DNA from: Telopea speciosissima
Lineage: Eukaryota; Streptophyta; Magnoliopsida; Proteales; Proteaceae
Length of the DNA: 64,000 nucleotides
Direction: 5' to 3'
Assembly: GCF_018873765.1 (NCBI RefSeq)
Contig: NC_057924.1
Location: 8,928,001-8,992,000 of the forward strand
Positions 47,964-58,605 of this stretch are shown one piece after another (the stretch's first letter is position 1; the number at the start of each line of letters is the position of its first letter). Under the pieces are notes generated by a model. The model made no database searches and was not told the origin of the DNA. It saw only the letters and a list, made by a program, of their open reading frames with translations. The translations under genes and the position numbers were made by a program.

Positions 47964-50900
47964 TTATCGAGGATCTACCACAGTCATTGTCACTTTATTT
48001 ATAGAGTAAGATCCTGCCTCTCTAGAAGATGAATCTTGTGCCTTGAGAGTTCTTTTCATAATAAGAGCAGGTTGGTTAGGTGAAGGCATCGTTGTTTCAT
48101 TCTCCAACATGAAAGTTACACTTGACATGGTTGGTCTATCTGATGCACTTTCTTGCACACACAACAACCCAACTTGGATGCACCTCGCAACTTCATGACC
48201 AAGGTAAGATTCACCCATTGATGAATCAACTATCTCCAAAGCTCGATGTTCTTTCCATAAATCCCATACCTAAAATTGTTCCATACAATCATCTCAACAT
48301 AAGGAATGGGAACTGAAAATATTTTTGCAGCAAGAATCTTAGGGCGTATCCAGTGCATGAGACTCCCACCACTGTGGGGGGGGGGGGTCTAGGGAGGGTG
48401 ATAATGTATGCAGTCTTACCCCCGCTTTCTGGACTCGAACCCGCGATCACTTGGTCACAATGGAGCAACCTTACCGTTGCAAGGCCCGCCCTAATTTTGA
48501 AATAAGAATCTAAAGAAACAAATATACTAACATGTTGTATTAAGGTCATAGAAGGATCTTCATGAATATAAACTCTGTTCTTCGTGCCACTAATGATTTC
48601 CAATAATAATACCCCAAAGCTAAATACGTCCGACTTTATTGAGAAAAGCCCTTGCATTGCATACTCTGGCGGCATATAACCACTGTGCCATATTAAAAAC
48701 AAACAAACAAAACAGAATTGATTAGGTCCATGAAAGTAGCATAATATTTGGTAAATATATCGTAAGTGAGTGGATTAGATATGATCCAAATTGACATTAT
48801 GGCATTAAAGATAAACAACATTCCTTTTGAAATGTGATTGGATTGTTGTAGAAACTGAAACCTATTTATGAGGAAAACACAACAAAATGGAGATAAAAAC
48901 AATGAAACAACCTAAAGATACACGTGGTACGATAAGATGCCTACCTCCAGGAAGAGATGAGAGTAGTTTTCACTAACAATGGAGAAGGGTCACATGCTCT
49001 CTTTCTGACGCCTATATGTGTTTTCAAAGAATTTCTGTAACCCTCATAACCTCCATAACTAAAAAATTCAAGGGAAAACATAGAGATTCAATCTCCAAAA
49101 CAACCCCATCTAAACCCTAATTTTTTTTTTCAAACCTTACTTTTAGCTCTTATGTTTCATTAGGTTGATTAGATTGACTTGATTGGCTGTAACAATCAAC
49201 ACAACCCTGGTCCATTTTTAATGGTTTCCTCTCAAACGTGGGCTCCAGGAAATGTGTAGGATCCAAATTTGGTAGAAACTCATTTGAGAGGGATTGGGCA
49301 TAGACAAGAGATCGTAAACTAGCTAGTGCATAGTGGATCCAGCTCCTCTCCAGGGAGCGAGTGGCAGGGGGCATCCAACGGTACTAGGCCGTTGGACGCA
49401 TTGGAATGTGTGCTGGGCACATATCCCCGTGTGCCCTGAGGCCTAGTGCTGTTGGATACCTCCTTGGGCACTCCCTAGGGGCTAGGGTCCATGGAGAGGA
49501 GCCCGACGCGTGAGTAGTTCCCTGAACTGGGCTTGACCATTTTTCTCAGGAAAAATATAAGGAAAGGAAAGCCTTACTATGTCCCAACCACTTTGACTGT
49601 ATTTGCTTGAATTTGATCTCCTCCAAAAATTCTTGCCATACCGAAATCTGAAATTTTGGGATTCATCTCTTTGTCTAACAGCACATTGCCAGCTTTCAAA
49701 TCTCTATGTATGATTCTCAATCTGGAGTCTTGGTGAAGATAAAGAACACCTCGAGCAATTCCAACTATGATTTCAAATCGTTTTCTCCAATCAAGTAATG
49801 CCCTCTTACTTTCATCTGTACAAAGTATTGCAGGAAATAAGTACAATTAAATTGAATTCAACCATAATAAGAAGAATGAAAACACAATTTTCAGGTGATA
49901 TTTAGTGAAGCATACCGAAAATGAAAGAGTCCAAGCTTTTGTTGGGCATGTACTCATAGATCAACATCTTTTCTTCTTCATGGACACAAGAAGCTAGAAG
50001 CCTAACCAAATTTCTGTGTTGTAGTTTGGCAATAAGTAGAACTTCATTTTTAAACTCTTCCGTCCCTTGCCCTGAATTCCTGGATAGTCTTTTAACAGCT
50101 ATCTCCTTCCCATTAAACAGCCGACCCTGGAAATTGAGATCAAACCAATGACCCATTCAATCAGTAACTAATTCTATTGTTACAAATTGATCTTAGAAAT
50201 GTAAAACTGATGATGCATGGGAAGAGAAGAGAAGTCACCTTGTAGACAACACCAAAACCACCTTCTCCAAGCTTATTATTGGGAGAGAAATTGTCTGTGG
50301 CAGCTGCAACAACATCTAGTTCAATGAATGGTAATTCGAGATTCGTCCCATTGTCTTCAAGTTCATTCATTCCAGAAAAGCCACTAAGCGGTTGTTGTCG
50401 CTGTTCAATTGCTCCTGTTCGAGCATAGTTAACATTGTTAGAAGTTGCTTGAATACTATGGTTTGAGTAAATTACTAAAACCATAACAGAAGTAGTTCCT
50501 TTTTTCTTTACCTTTTCTCTTCTTCTTCTGCAAACGGTACACACATGCAGCAAAGAGAAGCAGAGACAGTACACCCACAACAAGTGACACCGTAAGAATC
50601 ACCACTCCCCGCTTGCTGTGAAGAAATCCTTTATCTTTTCTTGCTCGTGAAGCTACACATAGATTAGATAAAACCATCATCACGAACTCGTACTGTTAGA
50701 ACAAACATTAAAGAAAACACTAATAGAAACAAAAACAGAGCAAGATGACAGTGATTTAAAGTGCTTCACACATTGAAAAACTCGTACTGTTAGAACAAAC
50801 ATTAAAGAAAACACTAATAGAAACAAAAACAGAGCAAGATGACAGTGATTTAAAGTGCTTCATACATTGAAAAGGCTCCTGTCCTGCAGTGGCGGGAGCT

Positions 50901-52930
50901 GGAGCGTCCAGCCCATCAAAACCACAGCAAAAATAGGGGTAGGATGGTCATTTCCCAGGTAGGTCCCACTTGGGCCCCATATGTGAAATGACCACCCCAC
51001 CCCCTGCTTTTGGGTGGTTTTGCTGGGCTGCACAACCAGCTCCCGCCATTGCAGGAAAGGAGCCGAATCCCCAATATGGTGTGCTACATCAGTGAAGCTG
51101 AAGATGTTTTACTACATTTGGCGGTAGTATTCTCTCCTAGAAACCTTAAATCAAAAAACCCCAAATCTCACACACTTTACAACAAAGCGGGTACTGAATA
51201 TAAATACTCTTCTACCATCATAGATATCCCAAAAAAAAAAAAAATTCCATTCAGATCGCCACCAAAAATATTTGACTGGGTCATTCTTCTGGACAAAATT
51301 TTGCTGCTACACTAGTAGAAGGAATGTTCTTGCTACAAGACTGACAGTCAAGGAAATGGAATCTCAAGGGGTATTTTAGAAAATAGTAAAACTTAGGAAG
51401 GTATTTATGAATCCAAAGAGGAAGTGAATTATTCCATTTCCTTGGCTCCTAGCCTTGTAGCATAAACATTCCTACTATAAGTATAGCAGCAAAATTTTTT
51501 CCATTCTTCAAAACTCCGTATACAAGAATCCAGAGACATACATAACACATATCCATCCATAGGCCAGAATTCTTATCGTACTTTAAAAGCTTAGAAATAG
51601 AAGACGGAAATAATTGAAGAAATAGAATTGATGTATGCATACCTAGCTCCACTGAATCTACACGAAGGAAGAAATCTTGGCCGCCATCATTATAATATCG
51701 AATGTCCGTCAAGTTGCTAAACCAAGCAACGCAACCACTGCCGTCGCCATTAATATCTGCAGGGGCGTAAGCGGTGCAAGAGCAGTTCTTCAAGCATTCT
51801 CTCTCGCACTCCTTGAGACTCAAACTCTTGTCGACTACGGACATAGACGTGTCGGGAATCTTCACGTCTACAAACTTCAGGAACCCGTCTCCCTTCCCGC
51901 ATCCAAGCGGTCTTTCCCTCACGCAACCCTCTGACCATTCCGTCAAGTACCAATCACTCGGAGACTTGGGTTGGAAACTCGGCAGACACGAGCACTCCAC
52001 CGAGTCATCTGTGCGACAAATCCCGTAGGCCCCACAGTGTCTATAGTAATCGCATCTCTCGCCGGGCTTCGAATAGAATATACTCCATTGACGGTTCCTC
52101 TCGATCCACGTCGTTCCCTGAACGGCCCCGGTGTCATTCAACACATATCTAGAGAAAATGGAGGAATTGTAATTGTAAAAGTAGTAGATGAGGTAGACCT
52201 CGTCGGTGTTGTTAACGAAGTCGTAACCGAAGATGTAGCTTTCGGTCATCTCTGGTATCCCGCTCATCCTTTGACCGTTCCAAGAACCGGCTCTCCAGAC
52301 CGGGTTCGACCCCTTATACAAGACTAGCTGGGGTGACCCTCTTGGGTGGAACCCGTAAGAGTAAAACCCACGGCTAGGGTCGTCTTTGGATTTCCAGGAT
52401 GTCAGTACCCGGTTCAGACCGGTTCTCCGGTCCAACCCTAGTTTCATACCAGGAAGCCATATGTGCGTCGGATTGTCGAAGCTTTCCCACAGGATCTTAT
52501 TCCCGGTGTCGCCGCCGTATAGAACCAGGTTACCGGAGTTAAGGAGCTTCAGAACGGTGGTGTTGGAACTTAAGGAGACATTGGTGGACCAGAGAGGATG
52601 TCTCTGATCACCATGGGAAGAGACGATGAGATTCCCATCAAGAGCAAGGGAGAGAACTCCGGAAGAATCGTTGATTGGGTTGTCTCTGTTGGCAACCCAA
52701 ACCACGGTGATTATAGGAATTTTATTGTACCAAATCCCGACATACCTGTAACTAGAATTTCCAGGGCTAAAGAATCCCAATGCAAAATTGCTTCCAGTGG
52801 AGACAATGATTTGCCCGTCGGTGATGGATTTAGTTTGGTTTAGGGTGTCGGCGCCGCTGCCGGAGGAACAGAACTGGAAGAGGAGGAGGAGGAGGAGGAA
52901 GCATAACCATGTCAACGTGGGTAGGAACAT
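47964..52930 (-). CDS. G-type lectin S-receptor-like serine/threonine kinase (gene B), RKS1-like
   Basis: Apparently intact. Exons: 52930-51643, 50652-50512, 50447-50239, 50126-49916, 49815-49578, 48682-48532, 48269-47964; all GT-AG and in phase, 848 codons (847 residues plus TAA). Order: signal peptide (about 1-27); B-lectin ([37 protein letters not shown]); S-locus region (GPWNG-like [13 protein letters not shown]); EGF-like cysteines ([13 protein letters not shown]); PAN ([18 protein letters not shown]); one membrane helix (about 445-469); kinase with GEGGFG, VK (Lys558), HRDLK (Asp655), DFG (673-675), PPEY. RD-type, so likely active. Such plasma-membrane receptors act in recognition and immunity; the ligand is unknown. 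The intron between 50,511 and 50,448 is only 64 bases, the least certain splice. An upstream in-frame start at 53,179 exists through a 5' duplication, but 52,930 begins a typical signal peptide. Confidence 0.87.
48341..48490 (-). mobile_element. Au-type SINE in the last intron of gene B
   Basis: On the minus strand: GGGCGGGCCTTGCAACGGTAAGG head (A box), GGGTTCGAGTCC B box, body GGGGGTAAGACTGCATACATTATCACC, tail GTCTCATGCACTGGATACGCCC. It is the best-preserved SINE in the window. AAGAATCT occurs on both sides (48,332 and about 48,505), which fits a target duplication. It is absent from pseudogene A. A run of G at about 48,377 interrupts the body. Confidence 0.85.
49326..49518. mobile_element. 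Foldback MITE in intron of gene B
   Basis: The element at about 49,335-49,509 has left end GGATCCAGCTCCTCTCC and right end GGAGAGGAGCCCGACGCG, with GGCATCCAACGG and GTTGGATACCTCC pairing inside. The flanks GTGCATAGT and GTGAGTAGT match at 7 of 9 bases. Pseudogene A has the empty site (CTGCATAGTTCCTGAACTGG near 45,302). Same family as 26,042. Confidence 0.7.
50686..50873. repeat. 94-base tandem duplication in intron 1 of gene B
   Basis: The unit starting ACTCGTACTGTTAGAAC is present twice, at 50,686-50,779 and 50,780-50,873, with one visible difference (CACACATTG versus CATACATTG). It is very young judging by identity. It ends exactly where the next MITE begins. Confidence 0.93.
50874..51064. 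mobile_element. Foldback MITE in intron 1 of gene B
   Basis: The left arm GGCTCCTGTCCTGCAGTGGC with GGGAGCTGG pairs with CCAGCTCCCGCCATTGCAGG and AAAGGAGCC at the right. Inner words GGTCATTTC and GAAATGACC also pair, as does CAAAACCAC with GTGGTTTTG. No clear target duplication was read; the true ends may extend a few bases outward. Confidence 0.75.
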
Positions 52931-53090
52931 GGCATCTGATGAAGCGAAAACAAAAAATATATAATTAACGAATACGAAGACTATGGTGTATAGAGTCAAG
53001 CTTCTAGAGTACTTACTGAATGCATCTCCGTAAATGGCATTCGGAGTAAAGTTAGGTGATAGGTTCCAGAAGGGAGAAATGAGAAAAAGG

Positions 53091-53126
<36 letters not shown>

Positions 53127-53370
53127 AAGGGAAGAAGAGGAGGAGGAGGAGGAGGAGGAGGAGGAGGCAGCATAACCATGTCAACGTGGGTAGGAACATG
53201 GCATCTGATGAAGCGAAAACAAAAAATATTTAATTAACGAATACGAAGACTATGGTGTATAGAGTCAAGCTTCTAGAGTACTTACTGCATGCATCTCCGT
53301 AAATGGCATTCGGAGTAAAGTTAGGTGATAGTTTCCAGAAGGGAGAAATAAGAAAAAGGGACAGAGAGAA
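52902..53370 (-). repeat. 269-base tandem duplication of the 5' end of gene B
   Basis: The block from CATAACCATGTCAACGTGGG (52,902) through the GGAGAAAT.AGAAAAAGGGACAGAGAG stretch recurs 269 bases further, at 53,171 to about 53,370, with only a few differences. The copied block includes the true start codon, the first signal-peptide codons and roughly 180 bases upstream. GA and GGA microsatellites lie at the joint (53,094-53,169), a likely slippage or misalignment point. The upstream ATG copy at 53,199 opens a short frame that ends at 52,996, before the real start. Confidence 0.9.
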
Positions 53371-53699
53371 CGAGAGAGAGAAGAGATGAGTTGTTTAGGG
53401 AAGAAGATGAGAAGAAATTGGAAGCAAAGACTTAATTCATTGCTTGTCTTACCGTTCTCTACACATTTATTCTAATATTCTACTGACTTATTACAGGACC
53501 AACTAAGGTCGTAGTGGCTACGCTGGCAATCATGTTGTAACGACTTGGTCTTCTAATTGTCCTCTGAGGCCTGCTAGTGGAAAGTGGGCTCTGCCCTGAT
53601 AATGCTGTATCATTAGGTGGGCTTCCTTTTCCGAATACAAGTCGTCGTCGACTATTTTGACAATGCATAATTCTTGAGTCTTGATTCAATCCTTATTTT

Positions 53700-55093
53700 T
53701 AAGTTTCAAAGAAGAAGACCAAATGAAAGGAACCCAAAACCGGCATCGATTATAATTGAATCGAATTGACCATGAAAAATATGGTTCGATTTTGGTTTTG
53801 AAATGTGAATATTCATTCGATTTGGTTTGTTTTTAATTTAAATCGAATTGAATCATACTGAATAATTCGTAGCCCTTACAAATCGAATCAAATGAAACTT
53901 AAACCATATGAATGTATATTCATGAGGTTATAATTTCCTTCTCAACTTTATTTGTTTCAGAAGGATATTTCTACTTAAAACAACTTTGAACCAAATTAAT
54001 GATATTGTGTATCATCCAAATTGAACTGAATATAAATGAACCCTTTCGGTTTAATTTCAGTTTTGAAGTTATGAAAATTATTTATTTTTTGTTCGTACAT
54101 ATTGTATCATGAACCAAATTAAAAAAAACCAAAACGGAGCCAATTGACACCCTTAAGCTTATAGGCAGTTTAGCAGATGTGCGTTGTTATCCTCTTCGAT
54201 TAGGAGTCAGATTCAACCCGAACCGGTAAGACCAACTAAACCAATTGGTTCAACCTGGATCGAGTTGAGTTGAATCTTTACTGGTTTGATTTCAGGTTGG
54301 GGTCTTGTGGAATCGGTTGAAAATGAAACTAAAAAGAATCAAACCTGATAAATATGAGACTGGATTGATAGTAACCCGATTAGAAACTGAAAACCCCATA
54401 ACCTAGAATATTTCTATTGATTTTCTTATGTATATATGTAAAACCAAAATCATATCAGACCGAACCCGTTAGTAGCTTGATTACAAATTGATAACCAAAA
54501 ATCGATAATAAATTAGACCAAACCAGATCCGACCCAAATCCGACGGAAACCAAAACTTCCTTAACAATTTGGTTTCAAGTTGGCCAAGTAACAGACTAAA
54601 ACCACACTGAACCGACTGATTGACACCCTTATGTGCAATGGATTGCCACTCACAAGAGCAAGGTATTTTAAAGGGTATCACTTTTTTGATTTGGTCTGGT
54701 TTAGACTATTGGTGGGAGAAACTGAAAAGCAAACTGTTGAGCTAAAGTTTAATTTTGGTAGGTTTCAGCCTGATTCGATCGGAGTTTTATCAGTTTTCTT
54801 TTATCAAGTGATTATTGATCCGATACCAATTCCGGTCTAGTTTGATTTTGTGCATACTAGTATTTAATAACAGTAATACAAACATGTTTTCTAAGTTTTT
54901 TAATGGTTTCCTATCAATTTTTTATCGGTGTGATTTTTGGTTCATTTCGGTTTCTGATTTCGATTAGACCATTCGATCGATTTGGATTTTTTTTTTTGGG
55001 TCTCCAAAAACCACCCAATATGATTCGGTTTTGATTTAATCTGATTTTGTTCGATCAGCTCAACAAATTCGGATGGGATTTTAACACCCTTAG
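53700..55093. mobile_element. Three decayed hAT-type elements in a row
   Basis: Each block is rich in ACCGAACC/GGTTTNGATT words and ends in a recognisable hAT right end: TTGACACCCTTA at about 54,144-54,155, TTGACACCCTTA at about 54,620-54,631, and TTTTAACACCCTTA at about 55,080-55,093. Left ends are eroded (TAGGAGTCAGATTC near 54,199; TAAAGGGTATCAC at 54,669). No matching 8-bp duplications could be read. Same type as the well-preserved 30,880 element. Confidence 0.5.
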
Positions 55094-55253
55094 GCTGTGT
55101 TTGGTTGCCAAGAAGTTAAGGAGCTTTAGAACGGTGGTGTTGGAACTTATGGAGACATAGGAGGACCAGAGAGGTTGTCTCCCATCGTTATGGGAAGAGA
55201 CGACGAGATTCCCATCCACAGGAAGGGAGAGAACTCTGGAGGAATCATTGAGT

Positions 55254-56436
55254 GAATTTGTTAAGTGCAAGATAATCTGAAAATAAAATAAAATAAAATA
55301 AAAGAGAAATAGTAGGGATAGAAAGAGAGGAAGAGAGAGATAAATTTGGGATAGAGTTAGCTTTACAGACGAAGCAATGGCGTCCTGGCGCAATTGGGAG
55401 GTCGCCAATCCTCTCTCAAGATAAACTCTTAAGAATTAATTAATATTTTTCTCCTCTTTTTTCTATTTCTTCATATATCAATAAATACACGGTTAACATT
55501 AACTACCCACTTCCCCACTCCTATAATTTCTCTCAACTCCTAAAATATCTCTCTGGACTTATCCCACTTTTAATAACTACATTTAATAAATAATCACAAT
55601 CCCGTAGATACATATAATTAATAATAAATTAATAATAACTAACTCTAATCACAAAGAACTACACCTAAATAAAAATCGACACATAAAATTCCATCTCCCT
55701 AAATTTTGGTCTTGTCCTCAAGACCACTAAATTATAAATAAAAATTAAAAACAATTTCACCCGGATCCCAAATCTTGTTTGGATAATTCCCAAGTTGCTT
55801 CTGCCAATTGCCAATATTACGCCCACAAACTTGTCGGTCCAACAATACCAACATTTGAAAAACCTGATGAAAAACTTGTATGGACCCGAGACGGTCAATC
55901 TCTGTTGAACAAATCGCTTCCATCCAGCCGTTGAACAGAGGAGGATACACCCGTATAGACCCAGGACGGTCGATTTCCTCCGCCATGCCTGGCTTTGATA
56001 CCATTTGTTACGTGCAAGATAATCTGAAAATAAAATAAAATAAAAGAGAAATAGTAGGGATAGAAAGAGAGGAAGAGAGAGATAAATTTGGGATAGAGTT
56101 TGCTTTACAGACGAAGCAATGGCGTCCTGGCGCAATTGGGAGGTCGCCAATCCTCTCTCAAGATAAACTCTTAAAAATTAATTAATATTTTTCTCCTCTT
56201 TTTTTCTATTTCTTCATACATCAATAAATACACGATTAACATTAACTACCTACTTCCCCACTCCTACAATTTCTCTCAACTCCTAAAATATCTCTCTGAA
56301 CTTATCCCACTTTTAATAACTTCATTTAATAAATAACCACCATCCCGTAGATACATATAATTAATAATAAATTAATAATAACTAACTCTAATCACAAAGA
56401 ACTACACCTAAATAAAAATCGACACATAACAGAATT
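55254..56436 (-). mobile_element. Complete TRIM/short LTR element with perfect 5-bp target duplication
   Basis: LTRs at 55,259-55,688 and 56,006-56,431 differ by about a dozen substitutions and one 5-base repeat unit. The LTR ends are TGTTA and TAACA (the last bases of the left copy are eroded). Reading on the minus strand, the right LTR is followed after two bases by the primer site TGGTATCAAAGCC (about 55,991-56,003). The purine tract TTTAGGGAGATGG precedes the left LTR. The flanks GAATT (55,254-55,258) and GAATT (56,432-56,436) are identical. The interior is only about 317 bases with a 90-codon open frame of unknown meaning, so the element depended on enzymes from others. It sits inside the B-lectin exon of pseudogene C. 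Confidence 0.92.
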
Positions 56437-56507
56437 TTCTCTGAAGGCGACTCAAACCACGAAAGTTTCAAGAATTTTATGGTACCAAATATTGAGTTCG
56501 ATTTCGC

Positions 56508-56650
56508 TGCACGTACCAACAGGTGAACGTCATGTGAGAGCCAATCACTTGTCCTATTTTTGCCATTTACAAGGGGAGGAAGGGTTTTTATAAAAACAAA
56601 ATTAAAATGTGATTGGTTTTCACATGTACGTTCACCTGTTGGTACGTGCA
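56508..56650. mobile_element. 143-base foldback MITE in pseudogene C
   Basis: The ends TGCACGTACCAACAGGTGAA and TTCACCTGTTGGTACGTGCA are perfect inverted repeats. They continue as an imperfect pairing through CGTCATGTGAGAGCCAATCAC and GTGATTGGTTTTCACATGTACG. The arms are about 42 bases each with a short middle. Target duplication is not obvious because the ends are themselves palindromic (TGCA). It interrupts exon 1 remnants between GFFTPG.. and IWYHK... Confidence 0.82.
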
Positions 56651-56679
56651 GATGATCCATTCTCTCAAGTACCAACGTA

Positions 56680-57090
56680 TGTTAAGTATTCAAACAGAGG
56701 AAACGGGGAAAGTTGAAGAAATTCTGAATTCGAGTTTCAGAGGACTCCAAAAATAAAAAGAATTTCATTGATTATCTTCGATGCCTTCTCTACAAATGTA
56801 AACCTTTTTATAACTCTCCAATCAACCTCTAACTCACTCTAAACAGCTTCCCTAGCTTCCACTTGTCACTTATTCCTAACAACCACAACTAACAACTAAC
56901 ACATATGGTAATCTTTAGTCCACGTGGGTATCTTCTTGATTCTAGCTGTCCTCCTCTCCTGTGGCTTCTCCTCCCTTGTTGACTCATCAGTATCTCTTGT
57001 TGACTCATCAGCATCAATCTCAATAGCAGATATGGCTTTCTTGGTGTTGTGTAAAATTGTCTCTTGATCCAGCAGTATAGGGGCTGCATA
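56680..57090 (-). mobile_element. Copia-type LTR with adjoining pol fragment
   Basis: 56,680-56,903 reads on the minus strand as an LTR: start TGTTAGTTG, TATA box TTATAAAAAGG (about 56,805-56,815), end CTTAACA. Immediately 5' of it (56,904-57,090) is an open stretch ending RTARIKKIPTWTKDYHMC, resembling the basic R-R..R-PTW-KDY linker that precedes reverse transcriptase in plant copia polyproteins. The part between that linker and the 3' LTR is deleted. It lies within pseudogene C, right after TACGTTG, which recurs beyond the LTR and may be a target duplication. Confidence 0.5.
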
Positions 57091-57175
57091 ATTCGTATCA
57101 ACGTACCTGTGACTAGATCTGCCAGGGGTGAAGAATCCCAATGCAAAATTGCTTCCAGTGGAGACAAGGAAGAAG

Positions 57176-57245
57176 GGGTGAGGGTGAGGGTGAGAGTGGG
57201 GGTAGGGGTGGAGGTGGGGGTAGGGTGGGGGCGGAGGCGCAGAAA
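57176..57245 (+). repeat. G-rich tandem repeat, potential quadruplex
   Basis: GGGTGA is repeated three times, followed by GGGGGTA, GGGGTGGAGGTGGGGGTA and GGGTGGGGGCGGAGG: more than four runs of three or more G on the plus strand. It replaced the signal-peptide codons of pseudogene C; on the minus strand it would read as Thr/Pro repeats. Confidence 0.7.
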
Positions 57246-57420
57246 TGGAAGAGGAGGAAGCATACCCATGTGGGAGTGACCATGGTTTCTGATACTGATC
57301 GATGTTTTCTTCTAATTCATAACAACTGAATCACATTAGCAATTATTAATGAAGCAAAAGGCTATTTTACTAATATTGAAGATGATGTTGTATAGAGTGG
57401 GATCTACCTCGTATGTAGTT

Positions 57421-58515
57421 TTTGGTGTCAACCATGAACGGGTGACGTAAACAAACATTCGTTGCCGCCATCATATAAATTGATCGGATTTGGTTCGGAT
57501 ACGGATCAGATGTAATTGGATCCAGAGATTTTCTGGCCGAATACATATACCTCTAAACGGATTCGGATGCGGATCGAATACGGATTTTCAAACATCCGTT
57601 TACATCTCAGCCTTGTGTAACCTGGACCTTCTTCCTCCTAGTGGATACTGTTATGTATGTTTCAAATTCTTGGACCTGTTTGGAAGAATGACCCGCTCTG
57701 ACATTTTTTGTGGCGACCCAAATGGAACTTTTTCTGAGATCTGTTATGGTAGTGGAGGGCTTACCCGACCCGATTCGATGGAGGGGTATTTATATTCTTT
57801 ATCCGCTTTATTGTAAAGTAGTGAGATTTGGGGTTTTCCATTTTAGTGTTTCAGGGAGATAGCAACAGTGCCATTTTGGGTGTTCTTGAGGGTTCTCCAT
57901 TGTAACTTTCTCCGATTTATATAGTGAAACAGTTTCGGCTTCGCCCGTGGACGTAGCACACCAAATTGGTGTGTGAACCACGTTAAATGTCTGTGTCGTC
58001 TTGCTCTGTTTTTGTTTCTTTTCGTGTTTTGATTGATGTTTGCTCTGACGGTTACAATTCAATATTCTCAATCTATATTTCTTAGATCATGATTCTCTTT
58101 TCCCCATATTCAGAACCTACTGAATCTTCAAAAAAAAATTTTCGGATATCTGTAAACGAATATGGATTTTCCTAAACAGATATGAATGCGGATATATTGA
58201 AATCGGGTTTTCGATTATCCATTTACAGCCCTATCCATTACGCAGATGGGATTTCATTTTCCAAATACATAAATGGTTGATGCATTAGAGAAATGGTGTT
58301 CTGACAAATGATATGGACAATAACTAGTGGTGTATATAAGTGTGAATCATTCTGCCGAATTAATTGATTAATTTTTGAGAAGTCTTTGCTTGAACCTTGA
58401 CTTTGAAGTTTCAGAAGGGGGAGATCGGATGAAAAGAACTACTAAATTACTTACAGCCAGGAATGTGGACCTACGCGGCAGCACAGGAATCAAGAGTCAT
58501 GCCAAGGGAATCGAC
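57421..58515. other. Intergenic; GGATATGGATTCGG-type repeats and LTR-like piece
   Basis: 57,480-57,610 and 58,130-58,240 share CGGAT.CGGAT..ATTTTC words and end in TTTACA(T/G)C-type borders, and may be the two sides of one element. The sequence between (57,610-58,060), with GTGAACCACGTTAAATGTCTGTGTCGTCTTGCTCTG near its end, resembles the U5 end of a copia LTR. No gene seen. Confidence 0.35.
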
Positions 58516-58600
58516 TATTTTTTTTGTTTGGTAAGAACAGAATTTTATTGGAAACTAACAAAAGAAAATTAAGAAACGCAGGGGAGTGGACAAAGCCAGC
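58516..58600 (-). mobile_element. Antisense LINE 3' tail
   Basis: Read on the minus strand, TTCCAATAAAATTCTGTTCTTACC followed by AAACAAAAAAAA resembles the 3' UTR, polyadenylation signal and A-tail of a LINE-type element. Its coding part is not present here. Confidence 0.35.
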
Positions 58601-58605
58601 ATGTC

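Larger units (their letters stand above)
55113..57420 (-). pseudogene. S-receptor-like kinase pseudogene C (5' half, split by insertions)
   Basis: Pieces of exon 1 of a gene-B paralogue survive in order on the minus strand: leader and start region (about 57,240-57,420, GAGGAAGCATACCCATG and GTTGTATAGAG match gene B upstream); B-lectin start (57,095-57,172, FALGFFTPGRSSHRYVD); then, after insertions, IWYHKILETFVV, a TGA, VAFREN (about 56,437-56,500); and, beyond the TRIM element, SLNDSSRVLSLPVDGN through TTVLKLLN (55,118-55,253). The rest of the ectodomain, membrane helix and kinase are missing; homology stops at 55,113 where hAT-flanking sequence begins. The TGA replaces the Trp of the VVWVA motif. 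Confidence 0.85.

Noticed and set aside
51449-53179. Longer 576-codon version of the receptor-kinase first exon starting with a Pro run, reading past the splice site
   Set aside because: The Pro run comes from a GGA microsatellite and the added part from the duplicated 5' block. The start at 52,930 gives a normal signal peptide, and the 3' end should be spliced at 51,643.
56896-57269. Thr/Pro-repeat and Glu-rich frames as a secreted or cell-wall protein
   Set aside because: They combine a G-rich microsatellite, a lectin-exon remnant and a copia pol linker of pseudogene C.
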